From positions 27,070 through 91,069 of the IMG/VR virus record IMGVR_UViG_3300020394_000267: DNA of 64,000 nucleotides; one strand, 5' to 3'. A program made the position numbers and the translations under genes. Shown here piece after piece: positions 25,104-31,825 of the stretch. Below the pieces are notes generated by a model. It saw only the letters and a program-made list of their open reading frames with translations, did no database searches and was not told where the DNA came from. Position 1 is the first letter of the stretch. Each line of letters begins with the position of its first letter. The stretch is from a virus.

Positions 25104-25360
25104 TGGCAGATTTGACCAAACAATTAACCCATACTTTGAAAATCTATTTCGATAGTCAGATAAACAAGCACAAAATAAATGTACAAGTTTTGATGCAAAA
25201 AGGCGTGGGAGTTGCAGAACATCCAGATATAATGCAAACGATTGAGGACGAACTTGGCAAGATTGCTGAATTCAAGGATAAACTAGAGGCACTAGATACA
25301 CTTGATATCGCAGATGAAAATCAGTTGAGTTTTTTAAGGGAAGATGGAACGAGCCAGTAG
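25103..25360 (+). CDS. Small helical phage protein
   Basis: 85 residues, ATG overlapping the upstream stop. It reads as an alpha-helical hairpin (LTKQLTHTLKIYFDSQINKH, then an acidic helix EDELGKIAEFKDKLEAL). It overlaps the next gene by 17 bases. Small proteins like this follow the DUF6433-like gene in related phages. Function unknown. Confidence 0.7.
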   Translation: MADLTKQLTHTLKIYFDSQINKHKINVQVLMQKGVGVAEHPDIMQTIEDELGKIAEFKDKLEALDTLDIADENQLSFLREDGTSQ

Positions 25361-25874
25361 ATTCTTTTTGTTCAAATGTGGTGGTTGGAAGAATGAATTT
25401 TGGATTGTAGATGAACATAGTCTACAAGAGGTTCCAAAACCACGCGAGATGATAATCAAATTCTCTACCGTTGAAAAGGTCAGAGAATATGTTATTACAC
25501 AAAACCCCCAAGACCTACCAATAGTCGATAGGTGCAGAGACCGTACCGCTTGGCACACGCCAGAAGGTCGAGAACGCATAAAACAGGCTAAACTAGGTCA
25601 AAGTAACCCCAATTCTACAGGATTGTCAGAGGCGCATAAGGCGAAGATATCGCAGACTATGACAGGTACTAGACAGGGTGAATTCAATCCTATGTATGGG
25701 CGAACACACAAAGCGCATACCATAGAACTAATCAGACAGAAGGCATTTGCACGCCCTAAAATGAGGTGGTGTGTAGAACCGTCTGGCAAGTCCCATTTGA
25801 TACGCGCTGACGGTGAAATACCCGATGAGTGGCAATGGGGACGATATTACGACAAATATAGACCAAATGAGTGA
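25344..25874 (+). CDS. NUMOD3-containing DNA-binding protein without a nuclease domain
   Basis: 176 residues. NUMOD3-type repeats typical of homing-endonuclease DNA-binding tails are visible: GLSEAHKAKISQTMTG and then FNPMYGRTHKAHTIELIRQ. Neither HNH, GIY-YIG nor LAGLIDADG residues are found in the first ~85 residues, which instead read as a small mixed domain (FFLFKCGGWKNEFWIVDEHS). The C-terminus (WCVEPSGKSHLIRADGEIP) looks like a further DNA-reading segment. It could be a remnant of a homing endonuclease, or a domesticated DNA-binding protein. Confidence 0.65.
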   Translation: MERASRFFLFKCGGWKNEFWIVDEHSLQEVPKPREMIIKFSTVEKVREYVITQNPQDLPIVDRCRDRTAWHTPEGRERIKQAKLGQSNPNSTGLSEAHKAKISQTMTGTRQGEFNPMYGRTHKAHTIELIRQKAFARPKMRWCVEPSGKSHLIRADGEIPDEWQWGRYYDKYRPNE

Positions 25875-25886
25875 ATTTTTTTATCA

Positions 25887-25980
25887 ATTTTTTTGCTTTT
25901 CCCAGTTAAATCAATGACTTACAGAGGCGGATTTATCGCTATTTTCCTTGACTTTTGCCCTAAAATATGGGATCATATAC
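25887..25980 (+). promoter_or_regulatory. Promoter (GATCAT class) with repeated 43-base upstream element
   Basis: TTGACT at 25948-25953, 17 bases, GATCAT at 25971-25976 with TG in the extended position. Bases 25888-25930 match 31826-31868, upstream of another GATCAT promoter, at 33 of 43 positions by my hand alignment; the best core is AAATCAATGRCTTACRGAGG. TTTATCGCTATTTTC just before the -35 also resembles the sequence before the 7691 promoter. Confidence 0.7.
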
Positions 25981-26006
25981 ATGTAATTAGGAAAGTGAGA
26001 GAAAAT

Positions 26007-26255
26007 ATGACAAATAAGATAAATTTCGTTGGTGCAAATAATGGTGGTCTTGAGTTTGTTCTTGAGAATGACAGTTATGAGAATAAACTTGTGGGCAAAA
26101 ACCTTGAAGAGTGTGCTTTGATTATCGCAAAACACGGTCTTGCTGACAGAGTGATGGGAAGTTCTTCAATGGACTTTGCTAGTGAGGATGGATTTGAAAC
26201 CGATGATGGTGCGATGACTATGTACCAATATGCAATTAAATTAAGTGGAGTGTAA
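26007..26255 (+). CDS. Small hypothetical phage protein
   Basis: 82 residues from the ATG after GAGAG; longer starts would run back through the promoter. It begins MTNKINFVGANNGGLEFVLE and is acidic, with an alpha/beta look and no Cys pairs. Directly behind a strong promoter, so probably made early in infection. No family recognised. Confidence 0.7.
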   Translation: MTNKINFVGANNGGLEFVLENDSYENKLVGKNLEECALIIAKHGLADRVMGSSSMDFASEDGFETDDGAMTMYQYAIKLSGV

Positions 26256-26256
26256 T

Positions 26257-26487
26257 ATGACAGGATTAGTTGAAACAGAATTAACTTTGACGCTCAATCA
26301 GATTATTGAGAAAATGGGTGCCCCCAAAGGCACTACCTATGACCAGTTAGATGAAGGTCAACAGGCACATGTGGATGCCTACTGTGAACAGTTTGACCCA
26401 GACCAACCCGATTTTGAAAACGGACAGTGCTACTGTGGTGAGTACAATTGCCCAGAAGCGTATGAACATGCAACGAGTGGGTGGTAA
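26257..26487 (+). CDS. Small acidic Cys-containing hypothetical protein
   Basis: 76 residues with GGAG 8 bases before the ATG. The N-terminal half is helical (LTLTLNQIIEKMGAPKG). The C-terminal part has four Cys (AYCEQF, CYCGEYNC), which could hold one zinc or iron. Stop and the next GTG start are adjacent. No family recognised. Confidence 0.65.
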   Translation: MTGLVETELTLTLNQIIEKMGAPKGTTYDQLDEGQQAHVDAYCEQFDPDQPDFENGQCYCGEYNCPEAYEHATSGW

Positions 26488-27093
26488 GTGAAGAATTTTA
26501 CAGAGAAAATAATTCTAACCGATTGTGATGGAGTCTGCCTAGATTGGGAGACTGCATTTTTCACATGGATGGCGCATAATGGGATGAACCCAGTAGGCGA
26601 AGATTGGAAACTCAAGTATAAAGTTTCCCAGAGATTTGGAGTAACGCAGGCAGAAGGTCAGAGATTGACTAATCAGTTCAACAGTTCTGCTGCTATTGGA
26701 TTCTTGCCCCCATTGAGGGACGCCCAGTATTACATGAAGAAACTTTCTGAAAAACATGGGTACAAGTTTGTCGCTGTCACTAGTTTACATAGTGACCCAT
26801 ACGCACAAGAGTTGAGAACTCAAAACCTTAAAAAGTTATTTGGAGAGGACACATTCATCGAGTATTATTACTTGGATTGTGGTGCTGACAAGGATGAGAT
26901 ATTAGAAGAGTTGAGTCATAAATACTATGGCGCGCCTTGGGTCGAGGACAAGTATGTCAATGTTGAAGTTGGCATGAAAGTCGGATTTCAAGGATTTCTA
27001 ATCGAACACGGGCATAACCTAAATTACAAAGGAAATGCCACCATTGTCAAGAATTGGGAGCAAATCTATGACACGCTTACTAAAGGAAGTTGA
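26488..27093 (+). CDS. HAD-superfamily phosphatase
   Basis: 201 residues starting at GTG. Motif I is ILTDCDGVCLDWETAF (Asp nucleophile and Asp+2), followed by VAVTSLHSD as motif II and a later acidic region (YLDCGADKDEI). This is the layout of small HAD nucleotidases/phosphatases common in phages. A 5'(3')-deoxyribonucleotidase or phosphosugar phosphatase role is possible; the substrate cannot be read from the sequence. The start of the next gene lies 26 bases inside its end. Confidence 0.75.
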   Translation: MKNFTEKIILTDCDGVCLDWETAFFTWMAHNGMNPVGEDWKLKYKVSQRFGVTQAEGQRLTNQFNSSAAIGFLPPLRDAQYYMKKLSEKHGYKFVAVTSLHSDPYAQELRTQNLKKLFGEDTFIEYYYLDCGADKDEILEELSHKYYGAPWVEDKYVNVEVGMKVGFQGFLIEHGHNLNYKGNATIVKNWEQIYDTLTKGS

Positions 27094-27250
27094 CCACGAT
27101 TCGGGCAGAGAATTTGATTCTTTTTGCCACGAGTTATTTCACCAGAATTGTTCAGAGAGGGAAGCGTATAACGAACCGCTGCTCACCTATGATGAATATG
27201 TAGCAAAAAACATGGATTTTCTGGTGGAGACATTTAAAAAGAGGAGTTAA
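27068..27250 (+). CDS. Small hypothetical phage protein
   Basis: 60 residues from an ATG with GGGAG 7 bases upstream, overlapping the HAD gene. Acidic and helical (EVDHDSGREFDSFCHELFHQ), no membrane segment. The next gene begins 1 base after its stop. No family recognised. Confidence 0.6.
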   Translation: MTRLLKEVDHDSGREFDSFCHELFHQNCSEREAYNEPLLTYDEYVAKNMDFLVETFKKRS

Positions 27251-27251
27251 C

Positions 27252-27479
27252 ATGGGTATGGAAGTACTCGCCGGCTTGTTCGGCATTTCAGTGTATGTGG
27301 CATATTCGCTAGGATTCAAAAAAGGAACATCTACATCAGCACAGGTAACTATGCTGATGATGAGAGAGTTTCTAAATGAAAGTCAAGGCAGTGATTGGAC
27401 AGACATCACATTAGGAAAAAACTTTAACAGGGTACATCGATGGATGCAACAGGTCGAAGATGCCACGGAAGAATCCTAG
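27252..27479 (+). CDS. Small N-terminally membrane-anchored protein
   Basis: 75 residues with GAGGAG upstream. The first ~25 residues (MEVLAGLFGISVYVAYSLGF) form one membrane span and the remainder is soluble and helical. It overlaps the next gene by 20 bases. No family recognised. Confidence 0.65.
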   Translation: MGMEVLAGLFGISVYVAYSLGFKKGTSTSAQVTMLMMREFLNESQGSDWTDITLGKNFNRVHRWMQQVEDATEES

Positions 27480-27795
27480 TCTAGTACAATACCAGAAAAT
27501 GCTTTCCGAGTTCAATTGGAATTGGGAGGCGGAAACTGAGATAGCGATGTTGGATATATCTGCTGCTCAGAGAAGGAAACAGGAGAAGAGGGAAAACGAA
27601 TTAATTGATTACAGTCTGGTGTCGCCGATGCACACTGAGTTATACAATGCCCATTTCGTTTTTGCTACTGAGGATGGCCCGAAACCAAAACTGGAGAAAG
27701 CGGGAAAAGAAAACGGAAAAACTGTCTACAAAATCATACACGATGAGGATGACGGTTTAATTTTTGATTGGAGAAAACAACATGTACGAGTATAA
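27460..27795 (+). CDS. Hypothetical phage protein
   Basis: 111 residues, starting within the previous gene. The N-terminus is basic (MPRKNPSLVQYQKMLSEF), the middle is charged-helical (AAQRRKQEKRENELI), and the last half alternates as beta strands (FVFATEDGPKPKLEKAGKEN). Overlaps the nuclease gene by 14 bases. No function can be assigned. Confidence 0.65.
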   Translation: MPRKNPSLVQYQKMLSEFNWNWEAETEIAMLDISAAQRRKQEKRENELIDYSLVSPMHTELYNAHFVFATEDGPKPKLEKAGKENGKTVYKIIHDEDDGLIFDWRKQHVRV

Positions 27796-28147
27796 CATAG
27801 TAATACAACGCTGGGTGGATGGCGATACAGTCGATGTCGATATAGACTTAGGCTTTGGAGTATGGTTAAATGACCAGCGAGTAAGACTGGCGGGTATCAA
27901 TGCCCCAGAGAGCAGAACGCGAGACTTAGAAGAGAAGAAACTAGGACTGGCGGCAAAAGACTTCTGTAAGAATTTCTGTAAGGAAGGCGAGTATGCTAAA
28001 TTGGTATGTAAGAAATACGATTCCAAGGGCAAATTCGGAAGGATTCTAGGAGAGATTTGGAGCATAACGAATTACGCAGATAAATCATTGAACGAATATT
28101 TACTTGATAAAGGACACGCTACAGAATATCATGGCGGCAAAAGGTAG
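27782..28147 (+). CDS. Staphylococcal-nuclease-like (SNase) endonuclease
   Basis: 121 residues from the ATG with GGAG upstream. The OB-fold nuclease motif is clear: WVDGDTVDVDIDLGFG, then RVRLAGINAPESR (first catalytic Arg and the Asp/Glu pair), then FGRILGEIW (second Arg), and LNEYLLDKGHA at the C-terminus. There is no signal peptide, unlike secreted SNase, so it should act inside the infected cell, for example in host DNA or RNA turnover. Metal-dependent cleavage is the known family activity. Confidence 0.88.
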   Translation: MYEYNIVIQRWVDGDTVDVDIDLGFGVWLNDQRVRLAGINAPESRTRDLEEKKLGLAAKDFCKNFCKEGEYAKLVCKKYDSKGKFGRILGEIWSITNYADKSLNEYLLDKGHATEYHGGKR

Positions 28148-29105
28148 TCTATCCAGAAATCTAATTACAGGTGGTTGCTCATTCACGGCACATAAGACGC
28201 GAGAAACCCTAGCATGGGCTGAACAACTATCTGAGAAATACGATAATGTAATTAACACCGCTGAGATGGCGAGTGGGAATCAGATTATCTGTGACAGGAT
28301 ATGCTACGAATTAAGCAAACCAGAAGTAACGAGTGAGAACACAATGGTCGCTGTCATGTGGAGTTCGCCCTTTAGAAAAGAATTCCTATTCACATATGAT
28401 GACCCAGACTATACAGACATATGGCAAAGATTCAAAGACAAAATAGGATTCAGCAACTATATTCTAACAGATAAACAACACGAGAAACATTCCACATCCA
28501 ACTGGCTTATAGTAGGGGGCGGATATGGCATCTGGAATTACGAAGTAACGCCGCTGGACGCTAGATTGAAAAACTATTTTAGTGATATATACAATCCCGA
28601 AGAGGCATATGTGAGCACTCTGAGGGCCATGATTACTGTACAAAGTTTATGTCAGGCGAAAAGAATCCCGCTGTTAAACATGACATGGCAGAGTATCTTT
28701 CATGATTTAAGTGCAAAAGATTTCGAGAGTGATGAAAGTTTTTGGAAAAAGGATATAGTCAGCACGACAGGATGGTTATATACGCGACTGAGAACAGCAT
28801 TTAGCAACAGATTACGCGATAAAGGATTACTGAATGAGCAGGAAATGAAATCCGATATGCATAACAAAAGAATTGATAGATTATATCCCAACACAAAACA
28901 CTGGTTTGAGCTAATCGATTGGGGTACATGGCACTTCTATGAAAACGATTTAATTCAGAAAGGTGGATTACAAGAGTTTTCGCATTATGAGTGTGGCACA
29001 AAAAGTGAAGAATTAAAGAATCATCCTAGCACAAAAGTACAAACAAAATGGATGAATAGAATAATGAAAGTGATAGAGGAAAAATATGGCATGGAAACGA
29101 GTTAA
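28131..29105 (+). CDS. SGNH-like protein (GCSF motif)
   Basis: 324 residues from the ATG at 28131. GGCSFTAHKTRE near residue 13 is the GDSx-type block with Cys, followed by VINTAEMASGNQIICD as the Gly/Asn block. A C-terminal DWGTWHFYEND segment may supply the last His. The central part is aromatic and helical. It overlaps the SNase gene by 17 bases and the next membrane gene by 20. One of six such proteins here; function unknown. Confidence 0.7.
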   Translation: MAAKGSLSRNLITGGCSFTAHKTRETLAWAEQLSEKYDNVINTAEMASGNQIICDRICYELSKPEVTSENTMVAVMWSSPFRKEFLFTYDDPDYTDIWQRFKDKIGFSNYILTDKQHEKHSTSNWLIVGGGYGIWNYEVTPLDARLKNYFSDIYNPEEAYVSTLRAMITVQSLCQAKRIPLLNMTWQSIFHDLSAKDFESDESFWKKDIVSTTGWLYTRLRTAFSNRLRDKGLLNEQEMKSDMHNKRIDRLYPNTKHWFELIDWGTWHFYENDLIQKGGLQEFSHYECGTKSEELKNHPSTKVQTKWMNRIMKVIEEKYGMETS

Positions 29106-29286
29106 AGAAACGCTATGGGGAAATCCTAATAAAGGCATTAGTGGAGAACCAGACCCAAACGATTTAACATTAGAGAACGCTTATAAGACGCGCTGGATAT
29201 GGTATCACACTATATTGGGAATCGAATTATTAATCGTTATTATAGTACAGGTTGCTATATTGACGCTTCTGGCAGTGAAACTATAG
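29086..29286 (+). CDS. Small membrane protein
   Basis: 66 residues with GAGG before the ATG. The N-terminal half is soluble (VKETLWGNPNKGISGEPDPN) and the C-terminal ~25 residues (ILGIELLIVIIVQVAILTLL) are one membrane span ending at the stop, a C-tail-anchored design. It is the first of several very small membrane genes in a row. Confidence 0.7.
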   Translation: MAWKRVKETLWGNPNKGISGEPDPNDLTLENAYKTRWIWYHTILGIELLIVIIVQVAILTLLAVKL

Positions 29287-29296
29287 AGGAAAAGTT

Positions 29297-29416
29297 ATGT
29301 GGCAAACAGGTGGATTTCTTAATACATTAATGTGGTTTTTATTGGGGTATTGGGTAGGTATAGGAATGCCTCTACCCGCTATGCCATGGTGTTTATTTGG
29401 GTATTGTATATCATGA
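29297..29416 (+). CDS. 39-residue membrane micropeptide
   Basis: ATG at 29297 with GAGGAAAA upstream; reads MWQTGGFLNTLMWFLLGYW and ends CLFGYCIS. Almost entirely hydrophobic and aromatic, with two Cys and four Trp. The next ORF overlaps by ATGA. The strong ribosome site and coupled junctions suggest a real micro-protein. Could be holin-like or an inner-membrane protein inhibitor; no homolog known to me. Confidence 0.55.
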   Translation: MWQTGGFLNTLMWFLLGYWVGIGMPLPAMPWCLFGYCIS

Positions 29417-29496
29417 TTACCAGTTGCTTTATACAGATAATGTTCGCTTTTATTATAGGGTATATGATAGGAAAGTATAGTGCGCCCTATAGGTAA
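29413..29496 (+). CDS. 27-residue membrane micropeptide
   Basis: ATGA overlap with the 39-residue peptide. Reads MITSCFIQIMFAFIIGYMIG followed by KYSAPYR: one membrane span and a short basic tail. No independent ribosome site; expected to be made by translational coupling. Coding status rests on the junction and hydrophobic pattern only. Confidence 0.45.
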   Translation: MITSCFIQIMFAFIIGYMIGKYSAPYR

Positions 29497-29635
29497 GAAA
29501 GGAACGGTGAGCAGTCTAAGTCGCAATGAAACGAAAAAGAACAAAAGACTTGCTAATAAAGGGATTCGCAGACAGGGTAAACGCCAGTCAGAGAGTTCTG
29601 TACTTGAACTGTGGAGGGAAAAAAGTGGGAAATAG
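29480..29635 (+). CDS. 51-residue basic protein, GTG start
   Basis: GTG at 29480, inside the end of the previous peptide, with AGGAAAG upstream. Reads (M)RPIGKKGTVSSLSRNETKKN then RLANKGIRRQGKRQSESSV and stops after LELWREKSGK. Very Lys/Arg/Ser rich, like small phage nucleic-acid-binding or ribosome-associated proteins. It is a better coding candidate than the alternative frame from the ATG at 29526, whose first 33 codons look like a frameshift of this one. Confidence 0.5.
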   Translation: MRPIGKKGTVSSLSRNETKKNKRLANKGIRRQGKRQSESSVLELWREKSGK

Positions 29636-29792
29636 TGGTAATCTAAATCCGCGTGAGGGCAGGAGTGAGCGCCGCCGCCCGACTAAAAAATCAGACGCCG
29701 CTGCCGCTCCCAGACGCGGTAAACAGAGATCATACCACAGAGCGGCACTAATGTCAAGCACTTTCCGCCATGCGTGGTGGCAGTGGCTGTGA
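29625..29792 (+). CDS. 55-residue basic protein, GTG start
   Basis: GTG at 29625 with GGAGGG 6-7 bases before it, overlapping the previous stop. Reads (M)GNSGNLNPREGRSERRRPTK, then an Ala/Arg linker, and ends RSYHRAALMSSTFRHAWWQW plus Leu. The C-terminal amphipathic helix with His and Trp looks ordered. GC content of the Ala/Arg linker is higher than that of its neighbours. No family recognised. Last gene before 670 bases with no protein gene. Confidence 0.5.
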   Translation: MGNSGNLNPREGRSERRRPTKKSDAAAAPRRGKQRSYHRAALMSSTFRHAWWQWL

Positions 29793-29821
29793 AAATAATT
29801 CGTCTTTTTTGAAGAAAACGC

Positions 29822-29850
29822 TTGACAACTGCTGATCTAATGTGTATAAT
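29822..29850 (+). promoter_or_regulatory. Perfect sigma70 promoter
   Basis: CGCTTGACA with TTGACA at 29822-29827, exactly 17 bases, TATAAT at 29845-29850. It is the first of two tandem promoters ahead of the structured non-coding region. The 100 bases between the promoters hold no convincing gene (only a five-codon ATG frame at 29875). Confidence 0.85.
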
Positions 29851-29927
29851 AGGGTGTCGCCTTTAAGAAGAGATATGGCTGCTGCTAAGTGATTGATATA
29901 TAAGGGAAATAAAAGATAAAATAATAC

Positions 29928-29956
29928 TTGACAACTGGTCTCATATGTGAGATCAT
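29928..29956 (+). promoter_or_regulatory. Second tandem promoter, GATCAT class
   Basis: TTGACA at 29928-29933, 17 bases, GATCAT at 29951-29956 with TG at the extended -10. Expected start at about 29963, at the upstream edge of the structured non-coding stretch. The palindrome seen at 7712 and 31898 is only partial here. Confidence 0.75.
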
Positions 29957-29962
29957 TATACC

Positions 29963-30420
29963 ATACTGAGAGATGAGGAGATTATATAGTGTTGTGACAA
30001 TAATTTAAACCCCAGTTAAACCGCACCATCTCACCGTGGTTGAGGTTCAAGGAAGAGTGCTATGGGGTCGGAAATGAATCACGGTGCCGAGTCGCAAAGG
30101 TGGCATGACCACGCTCCGATGAGGTAATGACAGGCAGGGCTGGCTGCCATGAACAAGGTGGAGAGACAACTACTAAAGGAGAGTCCCCAGTAGTGGCAAT
30201 GCACAAAGCAGTACCATGAAAAGGACAGGGCGGATGTCAAAGGGTGAGACCCGGCCGCTAACAGGGTTGTGCCTCAATACACACGCGCTCCCCCACGGTT
30301 AGGGGAGCATCACCCAGCAGCAGAGGGGTCAGGCGGGCCTATGCTTTGGGATCGAGGTGGTCGCCCTTACAAGTGCATCTGGCATCCCCCCATATGCATT
30401 ACTAAAAAAAGTTTTTGCCC
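29963..30420 (+). ncRNA. Putative large structured non-coding RNA 1
   Basis: About 460 bases with no credible reading frame, GC-richer than the neighbouring genes and preceded by two good promoters. Perfect helices seen by eye: CACCGTG 30032-30038 with CACGGTG 30080-30086; GGCAG 30133-30137 with CTGCC 30144-30148; ACTACT 30169-30174 with AGTAGT 30189-30194; and a 7-base stem GCTCCCC 30287-30293 with GGGGAGC 30302-30308 closing an 8-base loop. A terminal hairpin-like AGTGCAT/ATGCATTACT pair (30371-30404) precedes an A/T run. It shares a core with the RNA at 33.9-34.2 kb. No tRNA, tmRNA, RNase P or group I intron signature is visible. Large phage RNAs such as GOLLD are a possible class to test. 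The 3' end is approximate. Confidence 0.6.
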
Positions 30421-30462
30421 ACCCACAGAAACCGCCACAGAATTTTTTTCGGGATATAAATT

Positions 30463-30900
30463 ATGGCAGATATAATTTTTGATGTAGACGGCACTCTTAT
30501 GGATATTACTCATAGGAGGCATTTCGTTGCACAGCGTCCCAAGGACTTTGATTCGTTTCGGAGTCATACTGAATTCGATACCAGAAAGGAAGATATCTTT
30601 GCCATTGCGGATGCGTTACAGTCACAGGGGCATCGTATTCTTATATCTACTGGTAGGAATAAGTCTCAAAGGGATATTACCATTCAACAGATAAGGGATG
30701 GCGGTATAGACTTTGAGCAGATATACATGCGTTCTGATAGTGACTATACACCAGATGATGAGTTAAAGTCACGATTCTTAGACCGTATGATAGATGATGG
30801 TTACAATCCTACTATGGCATTTGATGACCGTCAAAGGGTTGTGGACATGTTTCGTTCACGAGGTTTAACCGTCTTCCAAGTAGCGGAAGGCAATTTTTAA
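30463..30900 (+). CDS. HAD phosphatase, PseT 3'-phosphatase-domain-like
   Basis: 145 residues. Motif I IIFDVDGTLMDITHRR, motif II ILISTGRNKSQRD and the ending AFDDRQRVVDMFRSRGLTVF match the phosphatase domain of T4 polynucleotide kinase and its stand-alone relatives. No kinase P-loop domain is attached, so only 3'-phosphate or 2',3'-cyclic-phosphate removal would be expected, in RNA/DNA end repair. First protein gene after the structured RNA, with no strong ribosome site (GGGATATAAATT precedes the ATG). Confidence 0.85.
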   Translation: MADIIFDVDGTLMDITHRRHFVAQRPKDFDSFRSHTEFDTRKEDIFAIADALQSQGHRILISTGRNKSQRDITIQQIRDGGIDFEQIYMRSDSDYTPDDELKSRFLDRMIDDGYNPTMAFDDRQRVVDMFRSRGLTVFQVAEGNF

Positions 30901-30910
30901 AAAGGAAGTT

Positions 30911-31165
30911 ATGGGAGTCTACGGAATAAGAGATGAAAAATACCTTGAAAGAGAAGATACCGAGCTTAAATCAGAAGCAAGTAAACATATTGGTGCAAAG
31001 TTTGTTTTGGGGTCTCGTCCTAATAATGTTCGTATCAATGATGTATCCAACGCCAGCGCAATAGGTCTCTATATGTTACTAGGTTTTGGACTAGGTTATT
31101 TTTACAACGATATTAATATGGCATTACTGGAATTATGGTGTATGGCGTATGGACTTATCTACTGA
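30911..31165 (+). CDS. Small membrane protein
   Basis: 84 residues with AAAGGAAG upstream. The N-terminal ~50 residues are soluble and charged (YLEREDTELKSEASKHIG), then one hydrophobic segment (ASAIGLYMLLGFGLGYFY) and a further apolar C-terminus. Overlaps the next gene by 17 bases. No family recognised. Confidence 0.65.
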   Translation: MGVYGIRDEKYLEREDTELKSEASKHIGAKFVLGSRPNNVRINDVSNASAIGLYMLLGFGLGYFYNDINMALLELWCMAYGLIY

Positions 31166-31811
31166 GTGGGAATTTAAAACTCTATGGGTATATGGTGATT
31201 CATTCGCCTGTGAACCTTCACAATGGGCAAAGATTCTTTCAGATAAACTAGGTTATTACAAGATAACTAATCATGGATGGCCTGGCAGTTCATTAGAAAG
31301 AACCAGTGTCCGACTGAGTGATACCTATTCACTATGGGAACCAGAAGATGTAGTGGTTGTTTGTTTGACTGAGATACACCGCGAATGGGCAACTACACTG
31401 ACTGTTAATGAGTCAAACAGACCAGTTCGTAAATTGAACACCGCGTTACGCAATCATATGATTTATTCCTTATCTTATTTAAAGGAGATATCCAATTTGC
31501 GTGCCTTGGTGGTACTGGACGGATTCAAGGATAGTTCCAAGGCGAATAGAACTGTGACCATGCCCGCGAATCTGATATACAGTAACAAGGGTTCGCTCAT
31601 GGAAGTAGCACAGGGAGAGATAAAAGACTCTGGCAATCAACCCGCCTTTCAAGCACAATCACCAGTGGGTGTAGACCCACGAGAGAACCATATGTCCCCA
31701 GTGAACCACGAAATTCTCGCTGATAAGGTGCTTTCTGCGATAGAATCGGGGTCTCGGTGGCAAACTATTGACTTAACAGAGGGATTTCAGCGTAAAATCT
31801 TCGATATTTGA
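31149..31811 (+). CDS. SGNH hydrolase with intact GDSF motif
   Basis: 220 residues. WVYGDSFACEPSQW near residue 13 is the canonical SGNH nucleophile block (Ser). NHGWPGSSLERTSVRL is the Gly block, and DPRENHMSPVNHEILADKV near residue 175 gives the C-terminal D-x-H pair. It is the only one of the six SGNH-like proteins in the window with a true GDS. The family removes acyl groups from lipids or sugars; the target here is unknown. Its end abuts a promoter region. Confidence 0.8.
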   Translation: MDLSTEWEFKTLWVYGDSFACEPSQWAKILSDKLGYYKITNHGWPGSSLERTSVRLSDTYSLWEPEDVVVVCLTEIHREWATTLTVNESNRPVRKLNTALRNHMIYSLSYLKEISNLRALVVLDGFKDSSKANRTVTMPANLIYSNKGSLMEVAQGEIKDSGNQPAFQAQSPVGVDPRENHMSPVNHEILADKVLSAIESGSRWQTIDLTEGFQRKIFDI

Positions 31812-31825
31812 GAAAAAAAATTCAA

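Noticed and set aside
29526-29792. Single 88-residue protein starting at ATG 29526
   Set aside because: Its first ~33 codons look like an out-of-frame copy of the 51-residue frame and it has no ribosome site. Two GTG-started proteins with good ribosome sites explain the stretch better.
29963-30420. tRNA, tmRNA, RNase P or group I intron in non-coding region 1
   Set aside because: No T-loop GGTTCRANYCC pair with an acceptor stem, no tmRNA tag frame, and no RNase P or P7/P3 intron core motifs are visible. Needs a covariance scan to be final.
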